From: a virus
Virus record (IMG/VR): IMGVR_UViG_3300027969_000148
Span: 1-49,305 of that record
DNA: 49,305 bases
Direction: 5' to 3' (one strand)
This document shows, piece by piece, positions 38,680-48,008 of the stretch. A program made the translations under genes and the position numbers. The number at the start of each line of letters is the position of its first letter. The stretch's first letter is position 1. The notes below the pieces were generated by a model. It was not told the origin of the DNA. It saw only the letters and a program-made list of their open reading frames with translations, and ran no database searches.

Positions 38680-40059
38680 ATGAGTGCAAATTTAAGAATG
38701 GAAAAAATATTACAAGTCAAAAGTGACTTGGACAAAAAATTAATTAATGAAGGTTTGTCTAAAAACCAACAAAAAATGTTAAATGAGATTAATCGTCGTT
38801 TAAATGAAGCGCCTGTTAGTTATGATGGACCTGAGAGAATGGAACCGGGTATTGAGAGAAAAATTAATCAAAGACAAACACCGTATGCCGAAAACCCTAT
38901 GTTACCACAAGATGGTGATAGAGATTTTATTGAGTTAATTACATCACAAAGATTTAAGGACTCAGTAGAGAAGGTAAGAAGGTTTTTAGGTAATACTACA
39001 CCAATACAAGGAAATAATCCAATGATGGGACTAATGAGTTCTATTATGGGTAGTTTACAACAAATCAAACAAGTTGAAATTCAAAATAAAGAATATCTTG
39101 AAAACTTAGCGGTTGATTTAGTTAAAAAAGAATTAGGTATTCCGGAAGGTCAATTACAATTTGATGTGGAATTAGTGAGTGGTATGATGGGTGCTGCTGA
39201 AGGTATGCAGACACAACCACAAGAACCGGATGAAGAAGATGTTGAAGAGGCATTTAAAGAAGGTGAAGAACACCAAGAAGAAATGGAAGACTTTATGGAT
39301 TCTATGGAAAAATTCAACTTAGAAAAGGCAAAAAGAAGAATGATTAACTCATTAGTTCAAGGTGCCGCTTTTAAAGGTGGACATATGTATACTTTGGTTA
39401 GTGATGAAATAAATAGATTGGACCCTAATATATTAAATTTATATGGTATAACACAATCATTAATGGAGCACTTATATTGGTTATATCCTGATATGGAAGC
39501 AATGGCAGGTTCCGGTGGTGGTCAAATGGGGCAATCAGAATCTGACCCTACAACTGACCCCCCAACAATTAAAGCAAAGGCATTCACATTCCCTTTATTG
39601 GTTCACGAGATAGTTAAAGGTATTTATTCATTATATGGAGACCAAGGATTACCTAACGACCCTGTTCAAAGAAGTATGGTTGTTAGAGCCGAAGATACAT
39701 TACCGGGTGAAGTTTGGGATTCAAGATTAGGTCCAATCTTTTGGGAGAAATTCAGAGATTCTTGGCCGGACACTTTATACGATGATGACAAAAGACATCT
39801 TCAACAATATTTATTTATGAAATTGTCTAATTTAGAGGCAAAAGATTTTATAAATTTAGCTAAAGCAATTTTAGCTGATAAACCAGAAGCAAAACAGGTA
39901 ATTCAAAGAATGGTTAATGAAATCGTTGAAATCTTAAAGAAATACGAATACGAATCTAAAATGTCTGATGATGATGACGATGATGATAGTAATGATGGTT
40001 ATAACGATGACGATTTTGATGATTTAGATGATATTGATTTATCTTCATTAGGATTCTAA
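38680..40059 (+). CDS. Predicted head or neck structural protein, 459 aa
   Basis: Starts five bases after the preceding stop (MSANLRMEKILQVKSDLDKK). The N-terminus has several Leu/Ile-Asn-Glu sites (INE, LNE) that could be processed. The body is helical (YTLVSDEINRLDPNILNLYG, EHLYWLYPDMEAM), and the C-terminus is a poly-Asp/Ser tail (MSDDDDDDDSNDGYNDDDFD). The family is not identified. Location immediately before terminase fits a small-terminase partner, a neck protein or a head component. Confidence 0.65.
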   Translation: MSANLRMEKILQVKSDLDKKLINEGLSKNQQKMLNEINRRLNEAPVSYDGPERMEPGIERKINQRQTPYAENPMLPQDGDRDFIELITSQRFKDSVEKVRRFLGNTTPIQGNNPMMGLMSSIMGSLQQIKQVEIQNKEYLENLAVDLVKKELGIPEGQLQFDVELVSGMMGAAEGMQTQPQEPDEEDVEEAFKEGEEHQEEMEDFMDSMEKFNLEKAKRRMINSLVQGAAFKGGHMYTLVSDEINRLDPNILNLYGITQSLMEHLYWLYPDMEAMAGSGGGQMGQSESDPTTDPPTIKAKAFTFPLLVHEIVKGIYSLYGDQGLPNDPVQRSMVVRAEDTLPGEVWDSRLGPIFWEKFRDSWPDTLYDDDKRHLQQYLFMKLSNLEAKDFINLAKAILADKPEAKQVIQRMVNEIVEILKKYEYESKMSDDDDDDDSNDGYNDDDFDDLDDIDLSSLGF

Positions 40060-40080
40060 AAATTACCGACAACATTATGT

Positions 40081-41850
40081 ATGTCGAATTTAACAAGAGA
40101 ACAAGTACTTATAGAGTACGTAAAATGTAATAGAGATACGGAATACGCATTAAGAACGTATTTGGAAACGTATGATAACACGGTGAAAAAATATGTTCCT
40201 TTGGAACTTTTCCCGGACCAAATTACTCTATTAGACGATTACGAAAACTACAACGAAAATATTGCATTAAAATACAGACAGGCCGGGGTATCAACAGTTA
40301 CCGCGGCTTGGATGTCTAAACGACTTGTATTTGCAAGAAAAGAAACTCCCGAGAAAATATTGATAATTGCCAATAAGTTAGATACTTCATTGGAAATGGC
40401 AAACAAAATTAAATCGTTTGTTGGTCAATGGCCATCTTGGACAGGTATAGATTTTGATAAAGCAAAAAATTCCCAAAGACACTATAAATTAACAAATGGG
40501 TGTGAGGTTAAGGCCGTTGCAACATCTAAGGATGCCTTGCGTGGATTTACACCGACCATACTTGTATTTGACGAGGCCGCGTTTATCGAGGCTGATAGTG
40601 ATTTTTGGTCTGCCTGTATGGCGTCCCTATCTACGGGGGGTAAAGTAATTGTGGTGTCAACACCTAATGGTTATGACGCAATTTACTATGAAATTTATGA
40701 CCAAGCATTACGTAATATGAATGATTTTAAAATTACGGAAATGTTTTGGTACAGAGACCCAAGATATACAAAAGATTTATATTTTGTTAAAACAGAGAAT
40801 ATAATTCATTACCTTTTAAATAAAGAAGAATATGACCCTAATGATTTTATTGATTGGGGTAGTAAATCTTACGACGCAAGAAACTTTGATGATGTTAAAT
40901 TATTAATGAATGACGGATATAAACCTTGTTCATCTTGGTTTGAGGCGATGGTGAAGAAATTAAAATACGACAAACGTAAGGTTTCTCAGGAGTTGGAATG
41001 TAACTTCTTAGGTTCCGGAGATAACGTATTTGATTCTCTTATGATGCAAGATATCCGTGAAAATCAAATTCAAGAACCTATTAACAAATTGATGGGAAAT
41101 GCTCTTTGGATTTGGAAGGAACCTGTTGTTGGACATAAATACATTATGGGTGTCGACGTTTCTCGTGGGGATTCTGAAGATTTTAGTTCATTCCAAATTA
41201 TTGATTTTGATACCCAAGAACAAGTTGCTGAATATGTTGGAAAACTCCCTCCGGATACTATGGCAGAGATTTGTCATAAATGGGCGACAATTTATTCTTG
41301 TTTCGTGGTTATTGATATCACCGGTGGAATGGGAGTTTCAACGTCAAGAAAATTACAAGAAATGAATTATAGGGATTTATACGTTGATGGTGTCGATTTG
41401 GCTAACAAATGGAAATACGACCCAAAAGCTATGGATAAAATCCCGGGAATAAACTTTAATAATAAACGTGTCCAAATTATTGCATCTTTTGAAGAGGCGA
41501 TGAGACATAAGTTTAGAATTTATAGTGCTCGTTTATATAACGAGATGAATACCTTTGTTTATATAAATGGTCGTCCTGACCACCAAAAAGGACATCACGA
41601 TGACTTGATTATGTCAATTGCGATGGCGACATATGTTGCCGAATCTTCATTTAGTAAATTGACTAAAGTTACCGAACAAACCAAAGCTATGATTGACTCT
41701 TGGTCTGTTAACAATAATGAGGCGATTAAAGAAAATATTAATTTTGACCCAGTAATCCCACATTACCAAGACAGAATAAATCAATTCAATAGCCAACAAG
41801 TTAGTCGTGAGGATTATCAAAAATACGGATGGTTATTTGGAGTTAGGTAA
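40081..41850 (+). CDS. Terminase large subunit (gp17-like), 589 aa
   Basis: The ATPase half has a Walker A-like YRQAGVST (66-72) preceded by an adenine-binding DQITLLDDYE region, and Walker B with catalytic Glu, LVFDEAAFIE (161-170). A coupling motif VVSTPNG (191-197) follows. The nuclease half supplies GVDVSRGDSEDF (Asp359), VVIDITGG (Asp412) and KGHHDDLIMS (Asp507/Asp508). It pumps DNA into the prohead through the portal and cuts concatemers. The domain order and length match T4 gp17. Confidence 0.95.
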   Translation: MSNLTREQVLIEYVKCNRDTEYALRTYLETYDNTVKKYVPLELFPDQITLLDDYENYNENIALKYRQAGVSTVTAAWMSKRLVFARKETPEKILIIANKLDTSLEMANKIKSFVGQWPSWTGIDFDKAKNSQRHYKLTNGCEVKAVATSKDALRGFTPTILVFDEAAFIEADSDFWSACMASLSTGGKVIVVSTPNGYDAIYYEIYDQALRNMNDFKITEMFWYRDPRYTKDLYFVKTENIIHYLLNKEEYDPNDFIDWGSKSYDARNFDDVKLLMNDGYKPCSSWFEAMVKKLKYDKRKVSQELECNFLGSGDNVFDSLMMQDIRENQIQEPINKLMGNALWIWKEPVVGHKYIMGVDVSRGDSEDFSSFQIIDFDTQEQVAEYVGKLPPDTMAEICHKWATIYSCFVVIDITGGMGVSTSRKLQEMNYRDLYVDGVDLANKWKYDPKAMDKIPGINFNNKRVQIIASFEEAMRHKFRIYSARLYNEMNTFVYINGRPDHQKGHHDDLIMSIAMATYVAESSFSKLTKVTEQTKAMIDSWSVNNNEAIKENINFDPVIPHYQDRINQFNSQQVSREDYQKYGWLFGVR

Positions 41851-41870
41851 TATTTATCTAAAAAGAATAA

Positions 41871-43451
41871 ATGGGTATCTCAGATAGAAAGAGAAGTATT
41901 GATGTTCCGGTTAGTATAAATCTAGATTTAAATCAAGAACCAAAACCAAACCAATTTTTAATTGATAATAATTTAAAGGGGGGTGATTTTGTTAGTAGAA
42001 AAAAATCCGGAAATGTATTTGCTGGCTCAAAACTTAATGTGGATGGTCAAGGGATTTTTAATGTAAAAAATATAACTCCTGATTTATTCAAAAAATTCCC
42101 AAAACAAACTCCTGTAAGTGGGGGTAATCCACCTACACCAACACCAACAATGACTCAAACACCAACACCAACATTACCACCATCATTCATATCAACTTGG
42201 CAAACAGATAATGAAGGTGTTACTAATAATAATCAAATTGGTATTGTGTTAGACTCATCAGGAACTTTTGATTTTGTAATTGATTGGGGTGATGGTAATA
42301 CAGATACTATCACCACTTGGGACCAACCTGAACTTATACATACTTACGATGAAATAGGTGTATATACTATTACTATGACGGGCGTGATTGACGGGTTTTT
42401 TGTTGGAAATTATTATGGTCTTGGTGGTGGAGATTATGGTAAAATTTTAAGTGTTCAACAGTGGGGTAATGTTAAATTAATAGATTTCGGTTATCAATTT
42501 TATCATTGTTATAATTTAGATTTATCAACGGTAAACGATATATTAGACACATCAAACCTAACGGATATTTCATATATGTTTGGTGAATGTTATGGATTAA
42601 CAACTATAAATAATATTGAATTATGGGATGTTTCTAATATTATTAATATAAGTACTATGTTTTATGAATGTTCATTGTTTGACCAACCATTAAATAATTG
42701 GGATGTAAGTAATGTGACAAATATGAGTGCTATGTTTTATGAATGTTCATTGTTTGACCAACCATTAAATAATTGGAATGTTAGTAGTGTAACCAATATG
42801 GGATTTATGTTTTATGCGTGTTCATCATTTAACCAACCATTAAATAATTGGAATGTTAGTAGTGTAACCAATATGGAAAATATGTTTGTGGGAACACAAT
42901 TTAACCAACCATTAAATAATTGGAATGTTAGTGGTGTAACTATTATGAGTGGAATGTTTGGAGCATCACCTTTTAATCAAAATATTAATGATTGGGATGT
43001 GTCTAATGTTTTAAATATAAATTTAATGTTTGAAGATACACCATTTAACCAACCATTGTCTGGTTGGAATGTTAGTAATGTAACACAAATGTATAGAACA
43101 TTTAAAAATTCACAATTCAATCAACCAATAGGAAATTGGGACGTTTCAAAGGTTACTACTATGAACTCAATGTTTGATATATCATTATTTAATCAAGATA
43201 TCGGAAATTGGAATATATCAGGTGTAACTGACTTTAGTTTTTTTATGGGTGGAAAAACACCATTAACATTATCAACCATAAATCTTGACGCTATTTATAA
43301 TGGATGGTCAACCAAAAATCCGAAACCCAATAAAATTATACAATTCGGAAGTGCTAAATATAGTTCAGCAAGTTCAGCAGGAAAAGCAATCTTAACAGGT
43401 TCAACAGGTAGTGGTGGTTACGGATGGGCAATAAACGATGGAGGAATATAG
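41871..43451 (+). CDS. BspA/DUF285-repeat surface protein with PKD-like domain, 526 aa
   Basis: The first 80 residues are virion-like; a Thr-Pro linker (TPTPTMTQTPTPTLPP) leads to a PKD/beta-sandwich-like domain (FDFVIDWGDGNTDTITTWD, about 137-156, then HTYDEIGVYTITMTG). About ten DUF285 repeats of the form FNQPLNNWNVSSVTNMxxMF follow. Such repeats make leucine-rich-repeat-like solenoids used as adhesins in Bacteroidota and protists. In a phage this is a likely virion-displayed binding protein. It is inserted, unusually, between terminase and portal. TATTTATC lies at 41851-41858. Confidence 0.88.
   Translation: MGISDRKRSIDVPVSINLDLNQEPKPNQFLIDNNLKGGDFVSRKKSGNVFAGSKLNVDGQGIFNVKNITPDLFKKFPKQTPVSGGNPPTPTPTMTQTPTPTLPPSFISTWQTDNEGVTNNNQIGIVLDSSGTFDFVIDWGDGNTDTITTWDQPELIHTYDEIGVYTITMTGVIDGFFVGNYYGLGGGDYGKILSVQQWGNVKLIDFGYQFYHCYNLDLSTVNDILDTSNLTDISYMFGECYGLTTINNIELWDVSNIINISTMFYECSLFDQPLNNWDVSNVTNMSAMFYECSLFDQPLNNWNVSSVTNMGFMFYACSSFNQPLNNWNVSSVTNMENMFVGTQFNQPLNNWNVSGVTIMSGMFGASPFNQNINDWDVSNVLNINLMFEDTPFNQPLSGWNVSNVTQMYRTFKNSQFNQPIGNWDVSKVTTMNSMFDISLFNQDIGNWNISGVTDFSFFMGGKTPLTLSTINLDAIYNGWSTKNPKPNKIIQFGSAKYSSASSAGKAILTGSTGSGGYGWAINDGGI
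42620..43250 (+). repeat. DUF285-type tandem repeats
   Basis: Repeated blocks of 60-75 bases within the adhesin gene. Several are nearly identical at DNA level (TTTGACCAACCATTAAATAA and TTAACCAACCATTAAATAAT versions), pointing to recent duplication or recombination. Confidence 0.8.
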
Positions 43452-43499
43452 AATAAAGTAAACTATTTATATAAGGAAAAATATATTTAAATTTAAAAT

Positions 43500-45362
43500 A
43501 TGGAAAATAATCAAAATACCGATTTAACAGTATGGCAGAGGCTATCACAAGCCTTTGGTCCAAATTCGTTATTAAATCAAGATTACCCAACATATAAGTT
43601 GGACAAAAAAGAGTTATTAAAAACAACTTCTCAGGCAGAATACGAGAGAGAAAAATTACAAGCGCAACAAACTTACTACTTATCCAATCAATGGACAAAA
43701 ATTGAAAGTAATTTATACACTCAAGCCGTATATTACGAACCAACTCGTTTAGCATCATTCTACGATTACGAATCTATGGAATATACACCAGAGATATCTG
43801 CAGCATTAGACATTTATGGTGAAGAATCAACAACAGTTGATGAGAATGGATATATGTTACAAATTTATTCTGAATCAAAAAGAATTAAATCAATACTAGC
43901 CGATTTATTTAACAATGTGTTAGATATTAATACAAACTTAACTATGTGGACAAGGAATACTTGTAAATATGGTGATAACTTTGTGTACCTAAAATTAGAT
44001 TCTGATAAAGGTATTGTTGGTTGTATGCAATTACCAAATATTGAGATTGAACGTTTGGAAAGAGGTATGGCCGCCAAATCTGCAAATCTTGAAGAACCAG
44101 CAGAAAATAAAGGATTAAGATTTAAATGGAAGGCCAAAGATATGGAGTTTAACTCTTGGGAAATTGCGCATTTCCGTTTATTAGGTGATGATAGAAAACT
44201 TCCTTATGGTACTTCTATGTTAGAAAAAGCAAGACGTATTTGGAAACAATTATTATTATCTGAAGATGCGATGTTGATTTATAGAACTTCAAGAGCACCT
44301 GAAAGACGTGTATTCAAAGTATTCGTTGGTAATATGGATGACAAAGATGTTGAAGCGTATGTACAACGTGTCGCAAACAAATTTAAACGTGACCAAATTG
44401 TTGACGCTAAAACGGGTAATGTGGATATGAGATTTAATCAAATGGCGGTTGACCAAGATTATTTTATCCCTGTTCGTGACCCGGCAGCAACAATGCCAAT
44501 TGAAACTTTACCAGGCGCTCAAAATTTAGCAGAGATTGCCGATATTGAATATATCCAAAAGAAATTATTAACGGCACTTCGTGTTCCTAAAGCGTTTTTA
44601 GGGTTTGAAGAAACCGCTGGTGATGGTAAAAATTTATCTTTAATGGATATTCGTTTCGCAAGAACTATTAATAAGATTCAAAAATCTATGATTGCCGAAT
44701 TAAATAAAATTGCAATTATACATTTATTTTTATTAGGTTTTGAAGATGAATTATCCAACTTTACACTAGCATTAACAAATCCATCATCTCAAGCGGATTT
44801 ATTAAAAGTTGAACTTTGGAAAGAAAAAATAGGATTATATCAACAAGCTGTTGCGGCAATTGCCGGTATCGCACCGGTATCAGTATCTTGGGCTAAGAAA
44901 CACATTTTAGGATTCTCAGATGAAGATATTAAATTAGATTTACAACAACAAAGAATTGAAATGGCGGTTGGTGCAGAATTAACCAATACCGCAACAATCA
45001 TTACTCGTACAGGTATATTTGATAATATTGATAAATTATATGGTAACTCAACATCCGGAGCAACTGCCGGTGGAGCGGCGCCACCATCATCACCACCGCC
45101 ACCAGGAGGTGGAGGAGGATTCGGAGGAGGTGGAATGGAAGATTTAGGAGCTCCTGAACCGGGTGGAGCACCTGAGGCACCTCCGGGACCTGAACCGGGA
45201 GGTGAAGCCGGTGTAACACCTGAGTCGTTTAAACGAGATAATCTAAAAATATTAGTTGAACAAAGTACTCTAACAGAAGATGAATCATTTATAGATTTAT
45301 CCAAGGGTAAAAATTCTTTAGGAGATATTGAATCTCAATTAAGTAAACTTTTAAAAGACTAG
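43500..45362 (+). CDS. Portal protein (gp20-like), 620 aa
   Basis: The region RLASFYDYESMEYTPEISAA (about 81-100) followed by LDIYGEEST and the central MWTRNTCKYGDNFVYLKLD block are typical of T4-like portal proteins. So are EIAHFRLLGDDRKLPYGTSM and the SRAPERRVFKVFVGN segment. The C-terminus adds a Pro/Gly-rich part (PPSSPPPPGGGGGFGGGG) and KILVE-Q. The portal forms the dodecameric vertex through which terminase packages DNA. It lies two genes after terminase, the adhesin intervening. TATTTATA is at 43464-43471. Confidence 0.93.
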   Translation: MENNQNTDLTVWQRLSQAFGPNSLLNQDYPTYKLDKKELLKTTSQAEYEREKLQAQQTYYLSNQWTKIESNLYTQAVYYEPTRLASFYDYESMEYTPEISAALDIYGEESTTVDENGYMLQIYSESKRIKSILADLFNNVLDINTNLTMWTRNTCKYGDNFVYLKLDSDKGIVGCMQLPNIEIERLERGMAAKSANLEEPAENKGLRFKWKAKDMEFNSWEIAHFRLLGDDRKLPYGTSMLEKARRIWKQLLLSEDAMLIYRTSRAPERRVFKVFVGNMDDKDVEAYVQRVANKFKRDQIVDAKTGNVDMRFNQMAVDQDYFIPVRDPAATMPIETLPGAQNLAEIADIEYIQKKLLTALRVPKAFLGFEETAGDGKNLSLMDIRFARTINKIQKSMIAELNKIAIIHLFLLGFEDELSNFTLALTNPSSQADLLKVELWKEKIGLYQQAVAAIAGIAPVSVSWAKKHILGFSDEDIKLDLQQQRIEMAVGAELTNTATIITRTGIFDNIDKLYGNSTSGATAGGAAPPSSPPPPGGGGGFGGGGMEDLGAPEPGGAPEAPPGPEPGGEAGVTPESFKRDNLKILVEQSTLTEDESFIDLSKGKNSLGDIESQLSKLLKD

Positions 45363-45384
45363 ATATTTATAATAAAAATTAGAT

Positions 45385-46104
45385 ATGAAAAATTTTGGTT
45401 TATTAAAAACAAAGATAGAAAATGTGTTGTTAGAATCATATGCTAACGATACATTCAAAAACGAATTAAAAACATTTAAGAAACTTGTTATAGAAAATAA
45501 AAACATTAGTAAATTATTTTACCTATACGATGAATTAAGTTCTCCTAAGTCATTAAATGAATCTTATTGTAATGAATATATTAACGAATGTATTAAAATT
45601 TACGAGAATACCGTAAACAAAATTAAACAATCCGACATCAATAAATTAGTTGATTGGGTTGGAAATAAAAATGTTGAAAGTAACTATACCGATATTGATA
45701 CTTTATTTTCTACAGATGTTTTAACTATTGAGTCAAAAATTAAAAGTAGAAAAGTTATTGCGGAATCTCTTAAAAAATTAACAGTAACAAAAACTGAAGG
45801 TATTGACCTACCATTATCAACTATGGTAAGTGTTGCAAATAAAACTATTAAAAGTTATATTGATGGTTTAAATGAATCCGATAAAAAAGAACTAATTGCT
45901 TTATTGTCAGAAGATGATTCAACTTTGAATGAAAAATATAACACACTTAAAGAAGGTGTTGTTATTAAACTAACGGAAATGAAAAATGATAGCACTGACT
46001 CTTCAATGCAAACAAGAATTGATGAAACAATCTCAAAAGTAATTTCTGAAAAATACGACAAACTAACTTACTTCAAACTTAAAAATCTAAAAGAAAATCT
46101 TTAA
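45385..46104 (+). CDS. Predicted head-associated helical protein, 239 aa
   Basis: A Lys/Glu/Asn-rich, almost entirely helical protein: MKNFGLLKTKIENVLLESYA, then KLFYLYDELSSPKSLNESYC and a Ser/Asp/Glu-rich C-terminal half. Position between portal and protease matches T4 small head-core or neck genes, but no similarity can be named. It follows a TATTTATA motif (45364-45371). Its stop codon overlaps that of the convergent bS21 gene by three bases. Confidence 0.65.
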   Translation: MKNFGLLKTKIENVLLESYANDTFKNELKTFKKLVIENKNISKLFYLYDELSSPKSLNESYCNEYINECIKIYENTVNKIKQSDINKLVDWVGNKNVESNYTDIDTLFSTDVLTIESKIKSRKVIAESLKKLTVTKTEGIDLPLSTMVSVANKTIKSYIDGLNESDKKELIALLSEDDSTLNEKYNTLKEGVVIKLTEMKNDSTDSSMQTRIDETISKVISEKYDKLTYFKLKNLKENL

Positions 46105-46304
46105 TTATCGTTTGATTTAAATTTTTTCTGAACATACTTAGCTTTTGAAAGACCGTCACGTTTAATTACTGACGGTTTTTTAAATTCTTTTCTTTTTGAC
46201 AATTCAGAACTTTGACGGGTTTTAATTACTTTACTTTTATAGAGTTTTAAAGCTTTCTCAATTGTAAGGTTATTATTTAATTTTACTATTAGCATATAAT
46301 ACAT
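46101..46304 (-). CDS. rpsU: Ribosomal protein bS21 homologue, 64-67 aa
   Basis: MLIVKLNNNLTIEKALKLYK, KSKVIKTRQSSELSKRKEFK and KPSVIKRDGLSKAKYVQKKF line up with bS21 of Bacteroidota (MLI- start, ALK-YK, R-R-EF-KPSV-KR, K-YVQK). bS21 sits near the anti-Shine-Dalgarno end of 16S rRNA. Two starts are possible: 46304 (AGGA nine bases upstream, at 46314-46317) and 46295, which gives the conserved MLIV end. I keep 46304 as the outer limit. It is the only leftward gene in the head block and probably has its own control. Confidence 0.85.
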   Translation of the reverse strand: MYYMLIVKLNNNLTIEKALKLYKSKVIKTRQSSELSKRKEFKKPSVIKRDGLSKAKYVQKKFKSNDN

Positions 46305-46389
46305 ATATCTTCTTCCTACAAAAAAGTTTTGACATTACATATAAAAATACCTATTATTTTTAAAAATAAACGGGAAAATATGAAAATTA

Positions 46390-46860
46390 ATGAAAAAGGG
46401 AAAAACTTCTTTCCTACAAGGTTTCAAAACAGCAAAAATTGTTTATGGAACGGTGGATTCAATCAATCTTAAATCTCTCTACTTAAACATCCAAACTTGG
46501 GTCGAACCAATTTACGAATGTGATAATTGGACAAGAACAGTTCTTAACCTAAGTAGAAGTATCAAACACTCAATATACGAGTCGATAAACAAACAAATAT
46601 TTGATGATAAATTTATTGTTGATTTAGATTTAAGGTCCAGCGGACTCAATTTAAATAAAAAATCATTTATGAACCTCGAAATAAATTTTTATATATCACA
46701 AGAAGATTTGGATTTCAAAGGTAATGAAATTAAACAAAGTTTACAAAATATAACAGAAAAAATTTTTAAAGACAATTTCTTAAACAATGAAAATTTTAAT
46801 TTTTATTTAACCAAAAAAAGTAAAATCAATAAAGAATCGTTACAAACCGAGAATGTTTAA
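46390..46860 (+). CDS. Conserved phage head-region protein, 156 aa
   Basis: MKKGKTSFLQGFKTAKIVYG begins a protein with LKSLYLNIQTWVEPIYECDN, a long amphipathic helix, and a beta-rich DLDLRSSGLNLNKKSFMNLE region. The position before the prohead protease recalls T4 gp67/gp68-type head genes, but sequence similarity is not evident. A second ATG ten bases upstream is in another frame. Confidence 0.65.
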   Translation: MKKGKTSFLQGFKTAKIVYGTVDSINLKSLYLNIQTWVEPIYECDNWTRTVLNLSRSIKHSIYESINKQIFDDKFIVDLDLRSSGLNLNKKSFMNLEINFYISQEDLDFKGNEIKQSLQNITEKIFKDNFLNNENFNFYLTKKSKINKESLQTENV

Positions 46861-46883
46861 TATTTATTATTAAAACATTCAAA

Positions 46884-47612
46884 ATGAATTTAAAAATTAA
46901 CACCAATAATGAGTTAAATAAAAAATCAATTCTTATTGAGTACGACGCAGGTTATATTAACCCAACGGAATCTCGTAATGTTGAAATCATACGAGAATCT
47001 AATGGAATGTTAGACCACTCAAAACCTATTGAATTTTATGCTGTATTACAAAAATATAACACCCCAAATAGAAATGGTAGAACATATCCTGAACGAATAT
47101 TAAAAAGAGAAGCTGAAAATTATAAAAAAATGATTACAAAGGGTACTGCTCTATCTGAGTTAAATCACCCGGAATCATCTCTAATCGATTTAGATAGAGT
47201 TTCTCACGCTATCACCGAAGTATGGTGGGAAGGAAATGTATTAATGGGTAAAATTAAATTACTCACATCTCCGGGTTATCACGAAAGTGGAATTTGTTCA
47301 ACAAAAGGTGACTTAGCGGCTAACTACCTTAGACAAGGAGTTACGTTAGGTATCTCTTCAAGAGGTGTTGGTTCCCTAAAAAAAGTGGGTGAACAAAATG
47401 AAGTACAAGACGATTTTGAATTAATTTGTTTTGACTTAGTATCATCACCATCAACTCCGGGAGCGTACCTATTCTTAAATAAAGAGGATAAACAACTATA
47501 CGACGAGAACTTAGAAGAAGAGAAAAAAATGAGTGTTGAAAGACACGTTGGAGATTCAGGTAATAAATCTCTTGACTTAATGAAAAAATTAAACGATTAT
47601 TTAGGTTATTAA
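46884..47612 (+). CDS. Prohead protease (gp21-like, S78), 242 aa
   Basis: The conserved NRNGRTYPE (62-70), ALSELNHPE with catalytic His95, and GISSRGVGS with catalytic Ser158 or Ser159 are those of T4 gp21-type serine proteases. It degrades the scaffold and trims head proteins after Leu/Ile-x-Glu sites during maturation. Several proteins in this window carry such sites close to their N-terminus. It precedes the scaffold-like gene, as in T4. TATTTATT lies at 46861-46868. Confidence 0.92.
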   Translation: MNLKINTNNELNKKSILIEYDAGYINPTESRNVEIIRESNGMLDHSKPIEFYAVLQKYNTPNRNGRTYPERILKREAENYKKMITKGTALSELNHPESSLIDLDRVSHAITEVWWEGNVLMGKIKLLTSPGYHESGICSTKGDLAANYLRQGVTLGISSRGVGSLKKVGEQNEVQDDFELICFDLVSSPSTPGAYLFLNKEDKQLYDENLEEEKKMSVERHVGDSGNKSLDLMKKLNDYLGY

Positions 47613-47631
47613 TCTAAATTAAAAAAAAAGT

Positions 47632-47841
47632 ATGGACGAAAAGTATTTCATTGCAAAAATTGCCGTAGAAACCGTAGATAACGAGTCAGGTAAAGTTAAA
47701 GTTAAAAGAGAAGAAAAATTAGTTAGTGGTTACAATCCAACAGATGTAGAGGCTAAAGTTACTAAAATTTTCGAAAATTATACAATGGAGTGGAGAATCA
47801 CGGCAATTGTAGAAAGTAAAATTGGTGAAGTGATTGAATAA
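47632..47841 (+). CDS. DUF4494-like protein, 69 aa
   Basis: MDEKYFIAKIAVETVDNESG, KVKVKREEKLVSGYNPTDVE and a C-terminal WRITAIVESKIGEVIE match DUF4494, a short domain known from Bacteroidota genomes and their phages. Its function is unknown. It follows the protease with a 19-base gap and is closed by a terminator. Confidence 0.8.
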   Translation: MDEKYFIAKIAVETVDNESGKVKVKREEKLVSGYNPTDVEAKVTKIFENYTMEWRITAIVESKIGEVIE

Positions 47842-47863
47842 TCAAAATATCAATAATTAAACA

Positions 47864-47890
47864 AAAGAGGACTATATGTCCTCTTTTTTT
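47864..47890 (+). terminator. Intrinsic terminator
   Basis: AAAGAGGAC-TATAT-GTCCTCTTT followed by T residues. It separates the protease unit from the scaffold gene, which has TATTTATA motifs at 47912-47919 and 47979-47986. Confidence 0.9.
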
Positions 47891-48008
47891 ATGCTTTTAT
47901 TTTTTTGGATATATTTATAATAGTATAAAAAACCTGATGTGATTTTAGTTTAAATTAAACTTTTTTCATATTGGGAGATATTTATATATTAAAAACTATA
48001 TAAAAACA

